Source: Prochlorococcus_E sp000760215 (GTDB taxonomy: Bacteria; Cyanobacteriota; Cyanobacteriia; PCC-6307; Cyanobiaceae). Taken from it: a stretch of DNA of 64,000 nt. The position numbers were made by a program, and so were the translations under genes. The DNA lies in the NCBI RefSeq assembly GCF_047303175.1, contig NZ_CP138945.1. One strand, 5' to 3'. Under the pieces are notes generated by a model that saw only the letters and a list, made by a program, of their open reading frames with translations, was not told the DNA's origin and did no database searches. Shown here piece by piece: positions 1-8,510 of this stretch (positions are counted from its first letter, which is position 1; each line of letters starts with the position of its first letter).

Positions 1-67
1 GAGGCAACACAGTATAAAAGGTCCAGGCCCCAGAAAGTTCTTTTAACCAATTAGGTGAATTCAGAAT
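1..67 (-). CDS. cobS: Cobalamin synthase CobS-like, N-terminal fragment (runs off the left edge)
   Basis: Read on the minus strand from about 67 to 1, an open frame gives NSPNWLKELSGAWTFYTVLP, which resembles the start of picocyanobacterial CobS (adenosylcobinamide-GDP ribazoletransferase, the last steps of B12 assembly, an inner-membrane enzyme). The frame is closed upstream by TAA at 83-85. No ATG, GTG or TTG lies in frame between that stop and the conserved WLKEL segment; the first canonical start is GTG at 10-8, inside the conserved region. An ATT codon at 67-65 (next codon CTG, 64-62) is preceded at 5 nt by AAAGG, a possible Shine-Dalgarno site, so a non-ATG start is my guess. The family assignment is from memory of the motif, on about 22 residues only. 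Confidence 0.5.
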   Translation of the reverse strand, partial: MLNSPNWLKELSGAWTFYTVLP

Positions 68-159
68 TAAAACCTTTGATGATTAGCTAATTAACAACGT
101 AGGTTGGATGAAGGCTTAGTGCTCTAATTGCTTTTAAGTTTTCTTTTATAGAGCTATAT

Positions 160-1278
160 ATGTTTGATTTTCAGATCAAATCTCAATGCCCTAAAACCTT
201 GGCGAGAGTAGGCACTTTCTCTACTCCCCATGGTGTAGTAGATACCCCTCGATTTATGCCTGTGGGGACTCTGGCTACAGTTAAAGGAGTATCAATTAAT
301 CAATTAAAAGAAGTTAATGCTCAAATGATACTTGCGAATACATATCACCTTCATATTCAACCTGGTGAGTCAGTTATTAAAGAGGCAGGCGGTTTACATG
401 ACTTTATGAGTTGGGAAGGACCAATACTTACTGATTCGGGTGGGTATCAAGTATTTAGTTTGGGCAGGCTTAACAAAATAGATGATGAGGGTGTTGCATT
501 TAAAAATCCGCGTGATGGAAGAGATATTGAATTATCTCCTGAAAAAGCAATGCAAATCCAAATGGACCTTGGTGCAGATATAGCAATGGCTTTTGATCAG
601 TGCCCGCCATACCCAGCATCTGAAGCTGATGTAGAGGCTGCTTGTAAACGAACAAACCTTTGGTTAGAGAGGTCCGTTCGAGCTCATACCAAAAAAGATC
701 AGGCGCTTTTTGGAATTGTTCAAGGGGGCTGTTTTCTTCATTTGAGAGAACAAAGTGTTAAAGATATTGAAAGCTTTGGCTTGCCTGGAATAGCAATTGG
801 AGGGGTAAGTGTTGGGGAACCTGCTTCAGAAATTCATAAGATTGTTCGTTACTTAGGACCACTTTTACCTAAAGAAGTTCCAAGATATTTAATGGGAATT
901 GGAACAATTAGGGAAATGGCAATTGCGGTTGCAAATGGTATTGATCTTTTTGATTGCGTTCTTCCCACTAGATTAGGTCGGCATGGAACTGCTTTGGTAC
1001 GAGATGAGCGTTGGAATTTGCGAAATGCTCGTTTTAGGAATGATTACCATCCTTTAGATGAAACATGTCTGTGTGAAGCTTGCACTGGCTATAGCAGAGC
1101 ATACATTCACCATTTGATTCGTAATGATGAATTGCTTGGTCTAACACTCTTGAGCTTGCACAATCTCAGTCATTTAATGCGTTTTTCACGTGCTATGACC
1201 CTTGCGATTAAAGATGGATGTTTTTCAGAAGATTTCGCTCCGTGGCAGAAAGACTCTATTGCGCATCACACGTGGTAA
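160..1278 (+). CDS. tgt: Queuine/preQ1 tRNA-ribosyltransferase (Tgt)
   Basis: Tgt exchanges guanine-34 for preQ1 in tRNAs with GUN anticodons, a step of queuosine synthesis. At 372 residues it has the usual bacterial length. The family signatures are visible: TDSGGYQVFS near residue 91 (Asp92, the general acid/base in the family), DLFDCVLPTRLGRHG near 262 with the nucleophile Asp265, and the zinc site CLCEAC (Cys303, Cys305, Cys308) followed by a His in YIHHL. It is divergent from the cobS-like fragment and lies 33 nt upstream of psbK on the same strand, so the two may be cotranscribed. The first ATG of the frame is a reasonable start. Confidence 0.97.
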   Translation: MFDFQIKSQCPKTLARVGTFSTPHGVVDTPRFMPVGTLATVKGVSINQLKEVNAQMILANTYHLHIQPGESVIKEAGGLHDFMSWEGPILTDSGGYQVFSLGRLNKIDDEGVAFKNPRDGRDIELSPEKAMQIQMDLGADIAMAFDQCPPYPASEADVEAACKRTNLWLERSVRAHTKKDQALFGIVQGGCFLHLREQSVKDIESFGLPGIAIGGVSVGEPASEIHKIVRYLGPLLPKEVPRYLMGIGTIREMAIAVANGIDLFDCVLPTRLGRHGTALVRDERWNLRNARFRNDYHPLDETCLCEACTGYSRAYIHHLIRNDELLGLTLLSLHNLSHLMRFSRAMTLAIKDGCFSEDFAPWQKDSIAHHTW

Positions 1279-1311
1279 CGTCATTTGCAAACGTCAAAGG
1301 ATTCTTTAGGG

Positions 1312-1455
1312 ATGGCACCGCTTACCCTCGATTTGCTTGCTCAGTTGCCTGAGGCTTATCAAATTTATGCACCAACGGTAGATGTGCTTCCGTTGATTCC
1401 ACTTCTTTTCTTTTTGCTTGTCTTCGTTTGGCAGGCTGCTGTTGGGTTTCGCTAA
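1312..1455 (+). CDS. psbK: Photosystem II reaction centre protein PsbK
   Basis: A 47-residue single-helix protein: a short precursor segment MAPLTLDLLAQLPEAYQIYA, then PTVDVLPLIPLLFFLL and the C-terminal WQAAVGFR that typify PsbK. PsbK sits at the edge of the photosystem II core near CP43 and helps dimer stability. A possible ribosome site (AAAGG, 1296-1300) lies 11 nt before the ATG. The gene follows tgt on the same strand and is followed by a hairpin terminator at 1490-1531. The N-terminal part is normally cleaved in the mature protein. Confidence 0.95.
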   Translation: MAPLTLDLLAQLPEAYQIYAPTVDVLPLIPLLFFLLVFVWQAAVGFR

Positions 1456-1489
1456 AGTTTTTTAGTTCATTCTCATTAGCTTGATATTA

Positions 1490-1531
1490 GAAATCTCCCT
1501 AATTGGTTTGTAACCTGTTAGGGAGATTTTC
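1490..1531. terminator. Hairpin terminator after psbK, shared with the convergent oxidoreductase
   Basis: A 12-bp perfect stem pairs AAATCTCCCTAA (1491-1502) with TTAGGGAGATTT (1518-1529) around a 15-nt loop, with T-rich sequence after the right arm. It lies between the psbK stop and the 3' end of the convergent minus-strand gene and could stop transcription from both sides. Confidence 0.75.
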
Positions 1532-1577
1532 TAGTTACGATTAATGATTTTTGTTATTCAGGTACGAGCGAGTAGTT

Positions 1578-2582
1578 TTATATTGGCTCATCAATAGAGA
1601 TACTTTGAGCAGGACTCTCCAAAGCTTTCTCAATTAAATCAGCAAGTAGTAAGGCTCGGGATGCTTGTAATCCATCTACAGCAGGTACTTCTAAGCCTCT
1701 AACGCATTGAAGAAAATGCTCGAGTTCAGCATAAAGTGGTTCTATAGATGTTGTGCTGACTTCTTCTACAAAGCCATCTGTGCGATAAAGCAATTCTCCA
1801 TGATCAGCTGAATACCATTCATGAGCTTTTCGGTGTATATGAAGCGTATGATTTAAAAAATCTGTTTCTACTAAACTTTTCTTGCAGTGAGCACTGAGGG
1901 TTCTAATTTTTCTGTGACTCATTTTGCTTGCAGTAAGACTTGCTATTACACCATTGCTAAATCCGAGAGTTGCATTCACGTAGTCAATAGGATCATTTAA
2001 GCTGCAGCCTCCTACAGCAGCAAGCTTTACAACAGGAGCATTTGCTAATTCAAGAACTAGATCCAGATCATGGATCATAAGATCTAAGACTACCGAAACA
2101 TCATTTGCTCGTTCAGGATGGGGACTATGTCGCCTTGCTTCTAAAACAAGGACTTCCTCATCAGTAACTACTTTAGTAAGCTCTTTAAATGCTGGATTGA
2201 ATCTTTCTATATGACCTACTTGAAGCAACCTACTTGCATTATTTGATGCTTCTATGAGATCAGAGGCTTCTTTTTGACTTGCAGCTATTGGCTTTTCTAT
2301 TAAGACATGCTTGCCTGCTTTTAAACAGTTGATTCCAACTTTATGATGGAACAAAGTTGGCACAGCAATGCAAACTGCTTCAACATTGGGAAGAAGATCT
2401 TCGTAATTTGCATGCCAATGGCAGTTGAATTGATCTTGTGCTAGATGACCGCGTTCTGAATCAAGATCTGCTACCCCAACTAATTCTGCATCTTTTAATA
2501 GACTCAAAACTCTTGCATGGTGCCACCCCATGTTCCCTATACCTATTACACCAACCTTCACCGGAACCATGGCGAGGGTCAT
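1578..2582 (-). CDS. Gfo/Idh/MocA-family NAD(P)-dependent oxidoreductase
   Basis: A 334-residue protein with an N-terminal Rossmann fold (VGVIGIGNMGWHHARVL, residues about 10-26), the EKPIA motif near residue 97 that carries the conserved catalytic lysine of the family, and HDLDLVLEL near 171. Members reduce or oxidise sugars, inositols or related substrates, or act on biliverdin; the substrate cannot be read from the sequence. The start is uncertain: the first ATG gives MTLAMVPVKVGVIG, and Met5 would also work. It is convergent with tgt-psbK and lies just downstream of the CBS-domain protein gene on the same strand (34-nt gap), suggesting cotranscription. Confidence 0.85.
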   Translation of the reverse strand: MTLAMVPVKVGVIGIGNMGWHHARVLSLLKDAELVGVADLDSERGHLAQDQFNCHWHANYEDLLPNVEAVCIAVPTLFHHKVGINCLKAGKHVLIEKPIAASQKEASDLIEASNNASRLLQVGHIERFNPAFKELTKVVTDEEVLVLEARRHSPHPERANDVSVVLDLMIHDLDLVLELANAPVVKLAAVGGCSLNDPIDYVNATLGFSNGVIASLTASKMSHRKIRTLSAHCKKSLVETDFLNHTLHIHRKAHEWYSADHGELLYRTDGFVEEVSTTSIEPLYAELEHFLQCVRGLEVPAVDGLQASRALLLADLIEKALESPAQSISIDEPI

Positions 2583-2616
2583 TTTGAATTCATTGCATTT
2601 TAAATGAGAATATCCT

Positions 2617-3903
2617 CTATACCCCTTCTTTTGAAACTTTTTGCTTGAACATTACTTCTACTGTTTCAATTCTAGGACCTTTCATTGAAGAAATTTTAAA
2701 GGAAATATTATTAATTATAAGACGATCTCCCTTAGAAGGTACTTTTTGGAATTGTTCTAAAAGCAATCCTGCCAGAGTATGGTAATCATTCGCTTCAGGT
2801 AATGAAATATCTAATTGCCGATTTATTTCAATGATTTCAAGATCACCTGCAGATAGCCAAATATCAGGATTGCTCCCAATTTGCTTTAAAAAAGGATCTT
2901 TCTTTAACTCAATTTCATCACCAACTATTTCGCCAGTAAGATCAGCAGAGGTAATAAGGCCTTCCGTACCCCCATGCTCATCAACTACTAATAAAAATGG
3001 ATTTCCTTTTTTTATTAAAGGAAGTATTTTCTCCAGGGTGCATGTTTCTAGAACTTTAGGGACAGGTTGGATGTATTTTTTTAAAGGTGTATCTAATTTC
3101 ATAGTTCCTTTTGATATTGGATCTGCTAGTTGACGAAGATCTAATACACCAATTACATCATCGAGTGATTTATCAGTCACTAGGAAGCGAGCATGCCTGC
3201 TGAGGTGTACTTCTTTCATTAGTTGAGAGAATTCAACATTAATTGGCAAAGTAACCATCCCTGACCTTGGAACCATTATTTCTCTAACTTGCGTGTCTCG
3301 TAAGGAGAAAACACCTTCTAAAATATTTTTTTCATCTGGATGTAAACCAGTTACTCTTCCTCTCTCGATTAAAGTCTCTAATTCTCCTGCTGACAATGCT
3401 GATACTAATGAGTCCCATCTAGAATTTAGCCCGAGTATTTTCAGTAGAGAAGATGAGATTTTTTCTAATAAATAAATAAATGGCCAAAAGCTGTTCATGA
3501 TTACTTCGAATATTGGCGCAATTCTTAGAGCTGTTGACTCAGTTCTATTAAGCACAAATGCCTTAGGTATTAGGCCTCCCAGGAGAGATGCAAGTAATGC
3601 AAAGATAAATAAAAGGCCTAAATTCCAAATATTGTCTGTTTTGAGTTGATTGGGCGAAGTATGCTTGGAAAAACTATCTATTAGCCACCCAAGAGTTATC
3701 AGAGAAAGTGTTACTCCTAGTTGAGTAACCATTAGAACTCTTCGAAGTCTTCTTTGTAATCTCAGAATTGAATTAGCTCCTGGGGCTTTTTCTTCAACCA
3801 GGACTTCTACACGACTGGGTCGTAATCTGAGCACAGCTAGCTCTATTCCAGCAAAAAAGGCTGGCAACGCAATTAATATGCCTATTAGAAGAAATTGCAT
3901 CAA
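2617..3903 (-). CDS. CNNM/CorC-type membrane protein with CBS domains (HlyC/TlyC family)
   Basis: At 428 residues, it begins with a hydrophobic CNNM/DUF21 region of about four membrane segments (about 1-150), including LLIGILIALPAFFAGIEL. A CBS pair follows (about 210-335; the segments IMVPRSGM and LLVVDEHGGTEGLITSADL are typical), then a C-terminal CorC/HlyC domain (about 350-420). The family is linked to magnesium or cobalt efflux and was formerly called hemolysin-like. It is the upstream partner of the Gfo/Idh gene. A tRNA-Met gene ends 11 nt before its start on the same strand. Confidence 0.87.
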   Translation of the reverse strand: MMQFLLIGILIALPAFFAGIELAVLRLRPSRVEVLVEEKAPGANSILRLQRRLRRVLMVTQLGVTLSLITLGWLIDSFSKHTSPNQLKTDNIWNLGLLFIFALLASLLGGLIPKAFVLNRTESTALRIAPIFEVIMNSFWPFIYLLEKISSSLLKILGLNSRWDSLVSALSAGELETLIERGRVTGLHPDEKNILEGVFSLRDTQVREIMVPRSGMVTLPINVEFSQLMKEVHLSRHARFLVTDKSLDDVIGVLDLRQLADPISKGTMKLDTPLKKYIQPVPKVLETCTLEKILPLIKKGNPFLLVVDEHGGTEGLITSADLTGEIVGDEIELKKDPFLKQIGSNPDIWLSAGDLEIIEINRQLDISLPEANDYHTLAGLLLEQFQKVPSKGDRLIINNISFKISSMKGPRIETVEVMFKQKVSKEGV

Positions 3904-3914
3904 TGAACTTGGTA

Positions 3915-3987
3915 TGGGGGTGGCGAGGATCGAACTCGCCTAAGGCGAATTATGAGTTCGCTGCATTCACCAGATTGCTACACCCCC
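3915..3987 (-). tRNA. tRNA-Met (CAT anticodon)
   Basis: A complete 73-nt cloverleaf on the minus strand: acceptor GGGGGTG/CACCCCC, D arm, anticodon stem GCGAA/TTCGC with loop CTCATAA (anticodon CAT at 3954-3952), T arm GCGAG-TTCGATC-CTCGC, and discriminator A. CCA is not encoded. The acceptor starts with paired G-C, unlike the mismatched initiator tRNA, so it is an elongator type; the lysidine-modified isoleucine tRNA also carries CAT and is not excluded. Confidence 0.93.
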
Positions 3988-4060
3988 TTCAGGAATGGAT
4001 CCTTGAAATGGCCTTTGGTGAATTTGAAGACCTTTAAGAGCAATAATAATTAGAAGATAA

Positions 4061-4687
4061 GTGGATTACCTAAGTCAATGTTCCAAAGATTTAACTTTCC
4101 TCATGAATTTACCTTCTGAATCTAGTGAAGCTTCTCGAGAAAAGCTCCTAACTCTTTTAGCTACGAAAGCCTATAGGTATGGTGATTTCAAATTAGCCTC
4201 TGGTCAAAAGAGCCATCATTACGTTAATTGCAAGTCAGTAAGTCTGAGTGGAATCGGATTGTCTTTATTGAGCAGAATGCTTCTTGAAAGGATTGAATCA
4301 GATTCTGTAGCGGTGGCAGGTGTAACTCTTGGCGGTGACCCATTGGTAAGTTCAGTAGCCATGGCTGCAGCCCAACTCAGAAGGCCTTTGGATGCCTTAA
4401 TCGTCCGAAAAGAGCCAAAAGGTTATGGGACGGATGCTTGGCTAGAAGGACCGCTGCCTCAAAAGGGTTCATTGATAACTGTTTTGGAAGATGTTGTTAC
4501 TACAGGAGGTTCTGCTTTAAAGGCCGTAGAGCAACTTAAGCAAGCAGGGTATTTTGTGAACAATATTATTTGCATTGTTGATAGACAGGAAGGGGGAGCA
4601 GAAAAAATTGAAAAAGCTGGCTTGAATTTGAAAAGTCTTTTCTTGCTCGGTGAGATTTCTGAAAGATTTAATGAGATGGCCTCATGA
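4061..4687 (+). CDS. pyrE: Orotate phosphoribosyltransferase (PyrE)
   Basis: Converts orotate and PRPP to OMP in pyrimidine synthesis. The PRPP-binding loop is clear: ITVLEDVVTTGGSALKAV (about residues 145-162). The substrate-facing segments KLASGQKSHHYVNCKSVSLS and VAGVTLGGDPLVSSVA are also present. The 208-residue version uses GTG at 4061 with AGAAG just upstream; ATG at 4103 (194 residues) begins closer to where related proteins begin. The stop overlaps the next gene by 4 nt (ATGA), indicating translational coupling. Confidence 0.95.
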   Translation: MDYLSQCSKDLTFLMNLPSESSEASREKLLTLLATKAYRYGDFKLASGQKSHHYVNCKSVSLSGIGLSLLSRMLLERIESDSVAVAGVTLGGDPLVSSVAMAAAQLRRPLDALIVRKEPKGYGTDAWLEGPLPQKGSLITVLEDVVTTGGSALKAVEQLKQAGYFVNNIICIVDRQEGGAEKIEKAGLNLKSLFLLGEISERFNEMAS

Positions 4688-5520
4688 TTTTTACAAGAGA
4701 TTATTTATGGGATTCTTCATTTCCATTATTTAGATTAGAAGGCTTAGATAGTCGAAAGTTCCTTCACGGACAAACTACTTCGGATATCCTAGGAATCAAA
4801 GAAGGAAGTCTTATAAGAACGTGTTGGCTTTCTCCAACTGGAAGGTTAAATGCACTATTAGAAGTCAAACTTATCAATGAAAATTTATATTTTATTGTAC
4901 TTGGAGGTAATGCTCATGAGTTGATTAATGGACTTGGTAGGGTTATATTTCCTTCAGATAAAGTAGAAATTATAGCTTGTGAAAATATAAGAAGAATTCA
5001 AATTATTAATAATGAAGAGTCATGGAAAGCAAGTACAACTGAATGGATATTAGGCGATAAAAGTTTTCCTAAAACCTTTAACGACTATTTGAAAGCTGAT
5101 ACTCTAAAAGTTAGAGAATGGATGCTCAGACAAGGTTTTTTAAATGGTTCTAATGAGGTAAATGGAGTCAATAATCCCTTTGAGTTAGGCCTTTCAGATT
5201 TAGTCAACTTGGATAAGGGTTGTTACTTAGGGCAGGAGACACTGTCTAAATTAAAGAATATTGGGAAGCTTAAACATCAGCTAAGATTTTTCAAGTCTAC
5301 AAGAGAATTTTCTTTAAATGACACTTTGGATGTCTCTTCTGAAGATGGAAATACTATTGAAAAAGCTGGCTTTATTACTTCAGTTTTAAATCAAGCACCA
5401 TCTTTGACAATAGGCCTTGCTTTAATAAAAAGAAAATATTTGTCTTTAAAGTGTCTTAATTTAATTAATGATTTAGGAACTGTTCATATAGATAAACCAA
5501 TTGGATTTGTTGATTTGTAG
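4684..5520 (+). CDS. ygfZ: YgfZ/GcvT-like folate-binding protein
   Basis: A 278-residue member of the YgfZ/IBA57 family, a tetrahydrofolate-binding factor needed for maturation or repair of some iron-sulfur proteins. The diagnostic motif KGCYLGQET (K-G-C-Y-x-G-Q-E) is at about residues 179-187, with the conserved cysteine, and an N-terminal FRLEGLDSRKFLHGQTTSDI region matches the GcvT fold. It overlaps the pyrE stop by 4 nt. Its target proteins cannot be told from here. Confidence 0.85.
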   Translation: MIFTRDYLWDSSFPLFRLEGLDSRKFLHGQTTSDILGIKEGSLIRTCWLSPTGRLNALLEVKLINENLYFIVLGGNAHELINGLGRVIFPSDKVEIIACENIRRIQIINNEESWKASTTEWILGDKSFPKTFNDYLKADTLKVREWMLRQGFLNGSNEVNGVNNPFELGLSDLVNLDKGCYLGQETLSKLKNIGKLKHQLRFFKSTREFSLNDTLDVSSEDGNTIEKAGFITSVLNQAPSLTIGLALIKRKYLSLKCLNLINDLGTVHIDKPIGFVDL

Positions 5521-5539
5521 AAATACTTTTAAGTTCACC

Positions 5540-6997
5540 CTAGTTATTATTGATAATCCACTCAGCTATTTTCCAGGTTGCAATGCAGTCATCATGATTG
5601 TATCTTAATATAGATTTTAACTTCTTTGCTGCTTCCCCCCCGGCTTTTAGTTTTTGCGATTGCCTCCACCAAAGTAATGCTTGTGCTCCATTTGCATCTT
5701 TTTGATTCCAATTAAAATTTAACCATTTAGCTACAACTTTTAAGCTATAACTGTGAACTGGTAGCAACCAACCTTCCTTTAGTCTTGAATGAATATCGAT
5801 AAAATTACTTATAATCTTTTTTACTTCCTCTACATTTTCGCCTTGATTTTTACCTAGTTGTGAAATCGATAGAAGTTCGGTTTCACCATAATGAAGTATT
5901 GGAAAATCTGAAAATGAATTTAATTTATTTTTGATTTTCTTCCAAGCAAGTGATTCACTTTTTTTGTTCAAATTAAGGATGGGTTGATATTCGCTATCTT
6001 TTACAGACCACTCTCCATTCTCTTTTCTTTTTATAAATATGAAGCCATGAAGGAATTCATGCCTAGCGTCAGGATCAGATTCAATATCATAAATTAGCAC
6101 TCCTTTTGCAGATATTAGCTCTGGTAAAACCATATTTGGGGTTAATTTTTCTGGCGATAGATCCCTTTGGACTTTGGCTTGTCTGATTAGTTGAGATGCA
6201 ATATTTTCATGATTTGTTCCATAAGCACTTAACTTGCTTCTAAGATAGTCTTCGCTAGTTGATGCAAGTTCATTAAGGTTTTGAATACCTATTTCTTGAA
6301 GGATATTCTTTCTCTTTGCTCCAATTCCATTCACTTCACTTAAGTCACCTTCTTGGGCTGCCTTTTGATCACAATAATTTTTCCATGAGCAGAGAGTGCA
6401 TTTCTTTCTATCCGAAGTTAGTCCAGGCTGATCTTCTTTAGATAAGTCTTTCTGAAATTTCTTCAATGCTTCGAATAATTCAGCTTTGATCTTTTTTGTA
6501 AAAGCTATTTTTTGTACTTCTAGTCCATTTTTACCGGTTGAAATCACAAGGCCATATTGCACTTGAACTTTTTGAAATTGTTCTAATAAATAACCCCAGA
6601 GCGCTAAAGAAAGGCGGTTTTCTCTTGTAAGCCTTTGGCCTTGTTTTATTGCTACTGGTACATATAAGAAATCTCCCCAATTGCTTTTGCCTTTTATTTT
6701 TTTAAGTAAAGGGGGATGAGCTTCGATATCTAAACCTAAAGGAGTAATACCTTTAAGTCGCATTCCAATGACCTCTGCTGCACCTTCTTGCAATGCGGAT
6801 AGTCCTCTTCTAGGCTTTTCACTAAGAAACTCAGATAGGCTTTTATGTTGATGATCGAGTTGTAGTGCTCTGTGGGCTGACCAAATTCTTTCCTTACTGT
6901 TTTGATTAAGATCTAACCAAGCTTTTCTTTTACAGCGAATCCAACTGCAAAAGACCCTATCAGTTATTGTTTTACTTCCTAATATGGGAAATGTCAT
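5540..6997 (-). CDS. RecB-like nuclease with RNase H-like C-terminal domain (TM0106 type)
   Basis: A 485-residue protein. The N-terminal half resembles the PD-(D/E)xK RecB/Cas4 nuclease group: CSWIRC near residues 17-22 and the triplet CTLCSWKNYC near 200-209 could form the four-cysteine iron-sulfur site seen in Cas4/AddB proteins. A helix-hairpin-helix-like stretch (SEVNGIGAKRKNILQEIGI) follows. The C-terminal half has an RNase H/DEDD-like exonuclease pattern: IYDIES near 302, HYGETELL near 369 and YNHDDCIATW near 467. Family members are putative DNA repair or processing nucleases; none is well understood. It stands alone between convergent ygfZ and the divergent mutase gene. Confidence 0.75.
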   Translation of the reverse strand: MTFPILGSKTITDRVFCSWIRCKRKAWLDLNQNSKERIWSAHRALQLDHQHKSLSEFLSEKPRRGLSALQEGAAEVIGMRLKGITPLGLDIEAHPPLLKKIKGKSNWGDFLYVPVAIKQGQRLTRENRLSLALWGYLLEQFQKVQVQYGLVISTGKNGLEVQKIAFTKKIKAELFEALKKFQKDLSKEDQPGLTSDRKKCTLCSWKNYCDQKAAQEGDLSEVNGIGAKRKNILQEIGIQNLNELASTSEDYLRSKLSAYGTNHENIASQLIRQAKVQRDLSPEKLTPNMVLPELISAKGVLIYDIESDPDARHEFLHGFIFIKRKENGEWSVKDSEYQPILNLNKKSESLAWKKIKNKLNSFSDFPILHYGETELLSISQLGKNQGENVEEVKKIISNFIDIHSRLKEGWLLPVHSYSLKVVAKWLNFNWNQKDANGAQALLWWRQSQKLKAGGEAAKKLKSILRYNHDDCIATWKIAEWIINNN

Positions 6998-7049
6998 AAG
7001 CTCACATTAATTTGCTTTGTTGGCAAACTTGCTTAATTGATTTTTCTGC

Positions 7050-8510
7050 ATGCTTAAACAAACCATGAAATTGCGAGCAGCACCAATTCAATTTGGCACT
7101 GATGGATGGAGAGGTGTTTTAGGTGTTGATATCACTATTGAAAGACTTTTGTGTGTAGCCTTGGCTGCCACTCAGGAAATGGTTGCCAGACGAGGTGATA
7201 ATAATTCAGCTAATAAGGTCGTCATTGGTTATGACCGAAGGTTCTTAGCTCCTGAATTTGCAGAGGCAATAGCATCAGCCGTAAGAGCATGTGATGTAGA
7301 GCCGCTTTTAGCAGATACTTCGGTGACTACCCCTTCATGTAGTTGGGCAGTCGTCCAAAACAATGCTTTAGGGGCACTAGTTATAACAGCTAGTCATAAT
7401 CCGCCGGAGTGGTTGGGCTTAAAAATAAAGGGTCCTATGGGGGGATCGGTTAAAGAAGACTTTACAAAATCTGTTGAAAAGAGACTTTTAATAGGAGGGG
7501 TAACAGTTCCTGTTGAAGGGGGGACGAAGAGGTTCCCTTGTCGAAAAAATCATTTAATTGGATTAAAAAGAAAAATTGATATCACTTACCTTATAGATGG
7601 AATTAAGAATATGGGATTAAAGGTCATAGTTGATTCAATGCATGGTTCAGCAGCAGGTTGTATGAAAGAAATTTTTGGAACAGGTTCATCTGATTTTCTA
7701 CACGAAATACGTACCAAAAGAGATCCATTATTTGGTGGAAATTCACCTGAGCCATTGGAGAGAAATTTGTCAGAGCTTATTTCGACGATTAAGACTCTGT
7801 CGATTGAAGGCCATTCTTCGATAGGTTTGGTTTTCGACGGGGATGGTGATCGTATATCAGCTATTGATGAAACAGGCCGATTTTGCAGCACGCAATTATT
7901 GATCCCACTTTTAATTGAACATATGGCAGGAGCCAGGGGAATGCCTGGTTGTGTTGTTAAAACGGTTAGCGGTTCTGATTGTATTAGTTCAATGGCTAAA
8001 ATATTTGGTAGGGAAGTTATTGAAAGACCAGTGGGGTTTAAATATATTGCTGAAGAAATGCTTGGTAGAAAAGTTTTACTTGGCGGTGAAGAGTCAGGAG
8101 GTATAGGTTTTGGCGATCATTTGCCAGAAAGAGATGCCTTATATGTAGCCTTGTTATTGCTTGAGGCGATTGTTTATGGAAATAAGCCTTTAGGAGTTCG
8201 TTTAAGTGAGTTAGAGAATCGTGTTGGAATTAGTTTTTATGATCGGATAGATCTTTTACTTGCAGATAACGATTCAAGAAAAAGATTCGAAGAGCTATTG
8301 CAGCGAGAACCTCCTACTTTTGTTAGGAACAAAAAAGTAGAAGAAATAACAGTCTTAGATGGATGCAAATTACGATTTGGAGAACGAAATTGGTTGATGT
8401 TTCGCTTTTCAGGTACTGAACCTTTATTGAGAATTTATTGTGAAGCTCCCACCAAGGAGGAGGTTGTAGTAACTCTGAATTGGGCTAAGGAATTTGCCTC
8501 TAATTCATGA
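7050..8510 (+). CDS. Phosphoglucomutase/phosphomannomutase family protein
   Basis: A 486-residue alpha-D-phosphohexomutase. It has FGTDGWRG (substrate or metal loop) near residue 16, the phosphoserine loop TASHNPPEW near 114-122 (Ser116 is the phosphorylated serine of the family), the Mg2+ loop DGDGDR near 265-270, the sugar-binding GGEESGG near 348-354 and the phosphate-binding RFSGTEPLLRIY near 452. It interconverts sugar 1- and 6-phosphates; glucose, mannose or glucosamine specificity is not decidable. Its TGA overlaps the rdgB ATG by 4 nt. Confidence 0.92.
   Translation: MLKQTMKLRAAPIQFGTDGWRGVLGVDITIERLLCVALAATQEMVARRGDNNSANKVVIGYDRRFLAPEFAEAIASAVRACDVEPLLADTSVTTPSCSWAVVQNNALGALVITASHNPPEWLGLKIKGPMGGSVKEDFTKSVEKRLLIGGVTVPVEGGTKRFPCRKNHLIGLKRKIDITYLIDGIKNMGLKVIVDSMHGSAAGCMKEIFGTGSSDFLHEIRTKRDPLFGGNSPEPLERNLSELISTIKTLSIEGHSSIGLVFDGDGDRISAIDETGRFCSTQLLIPLLIEHMAGARGMPGCVVKTVSGSDCISSMAKIFGREVIERPVGFKYIAEEMLGRKVLLGGEESGGIGFGDHLPERDALYVALLLLEAIVYGNKPLGVRLSELENRVGISFYDRIDLLLADNDSRKRFEELLQREPPTFVRNKKVEEITVLDGCKLRFGERNWLMFRFSGTEPLLRIYCEAPTKEEVVVTLNWAKEFASNS

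Noticed and set aside
2831..3475. Plus-strand frames inside the CBS-domain protein gene
   Set aside because: Mirror frames of a real minus-strand gene with no motif or start signal.
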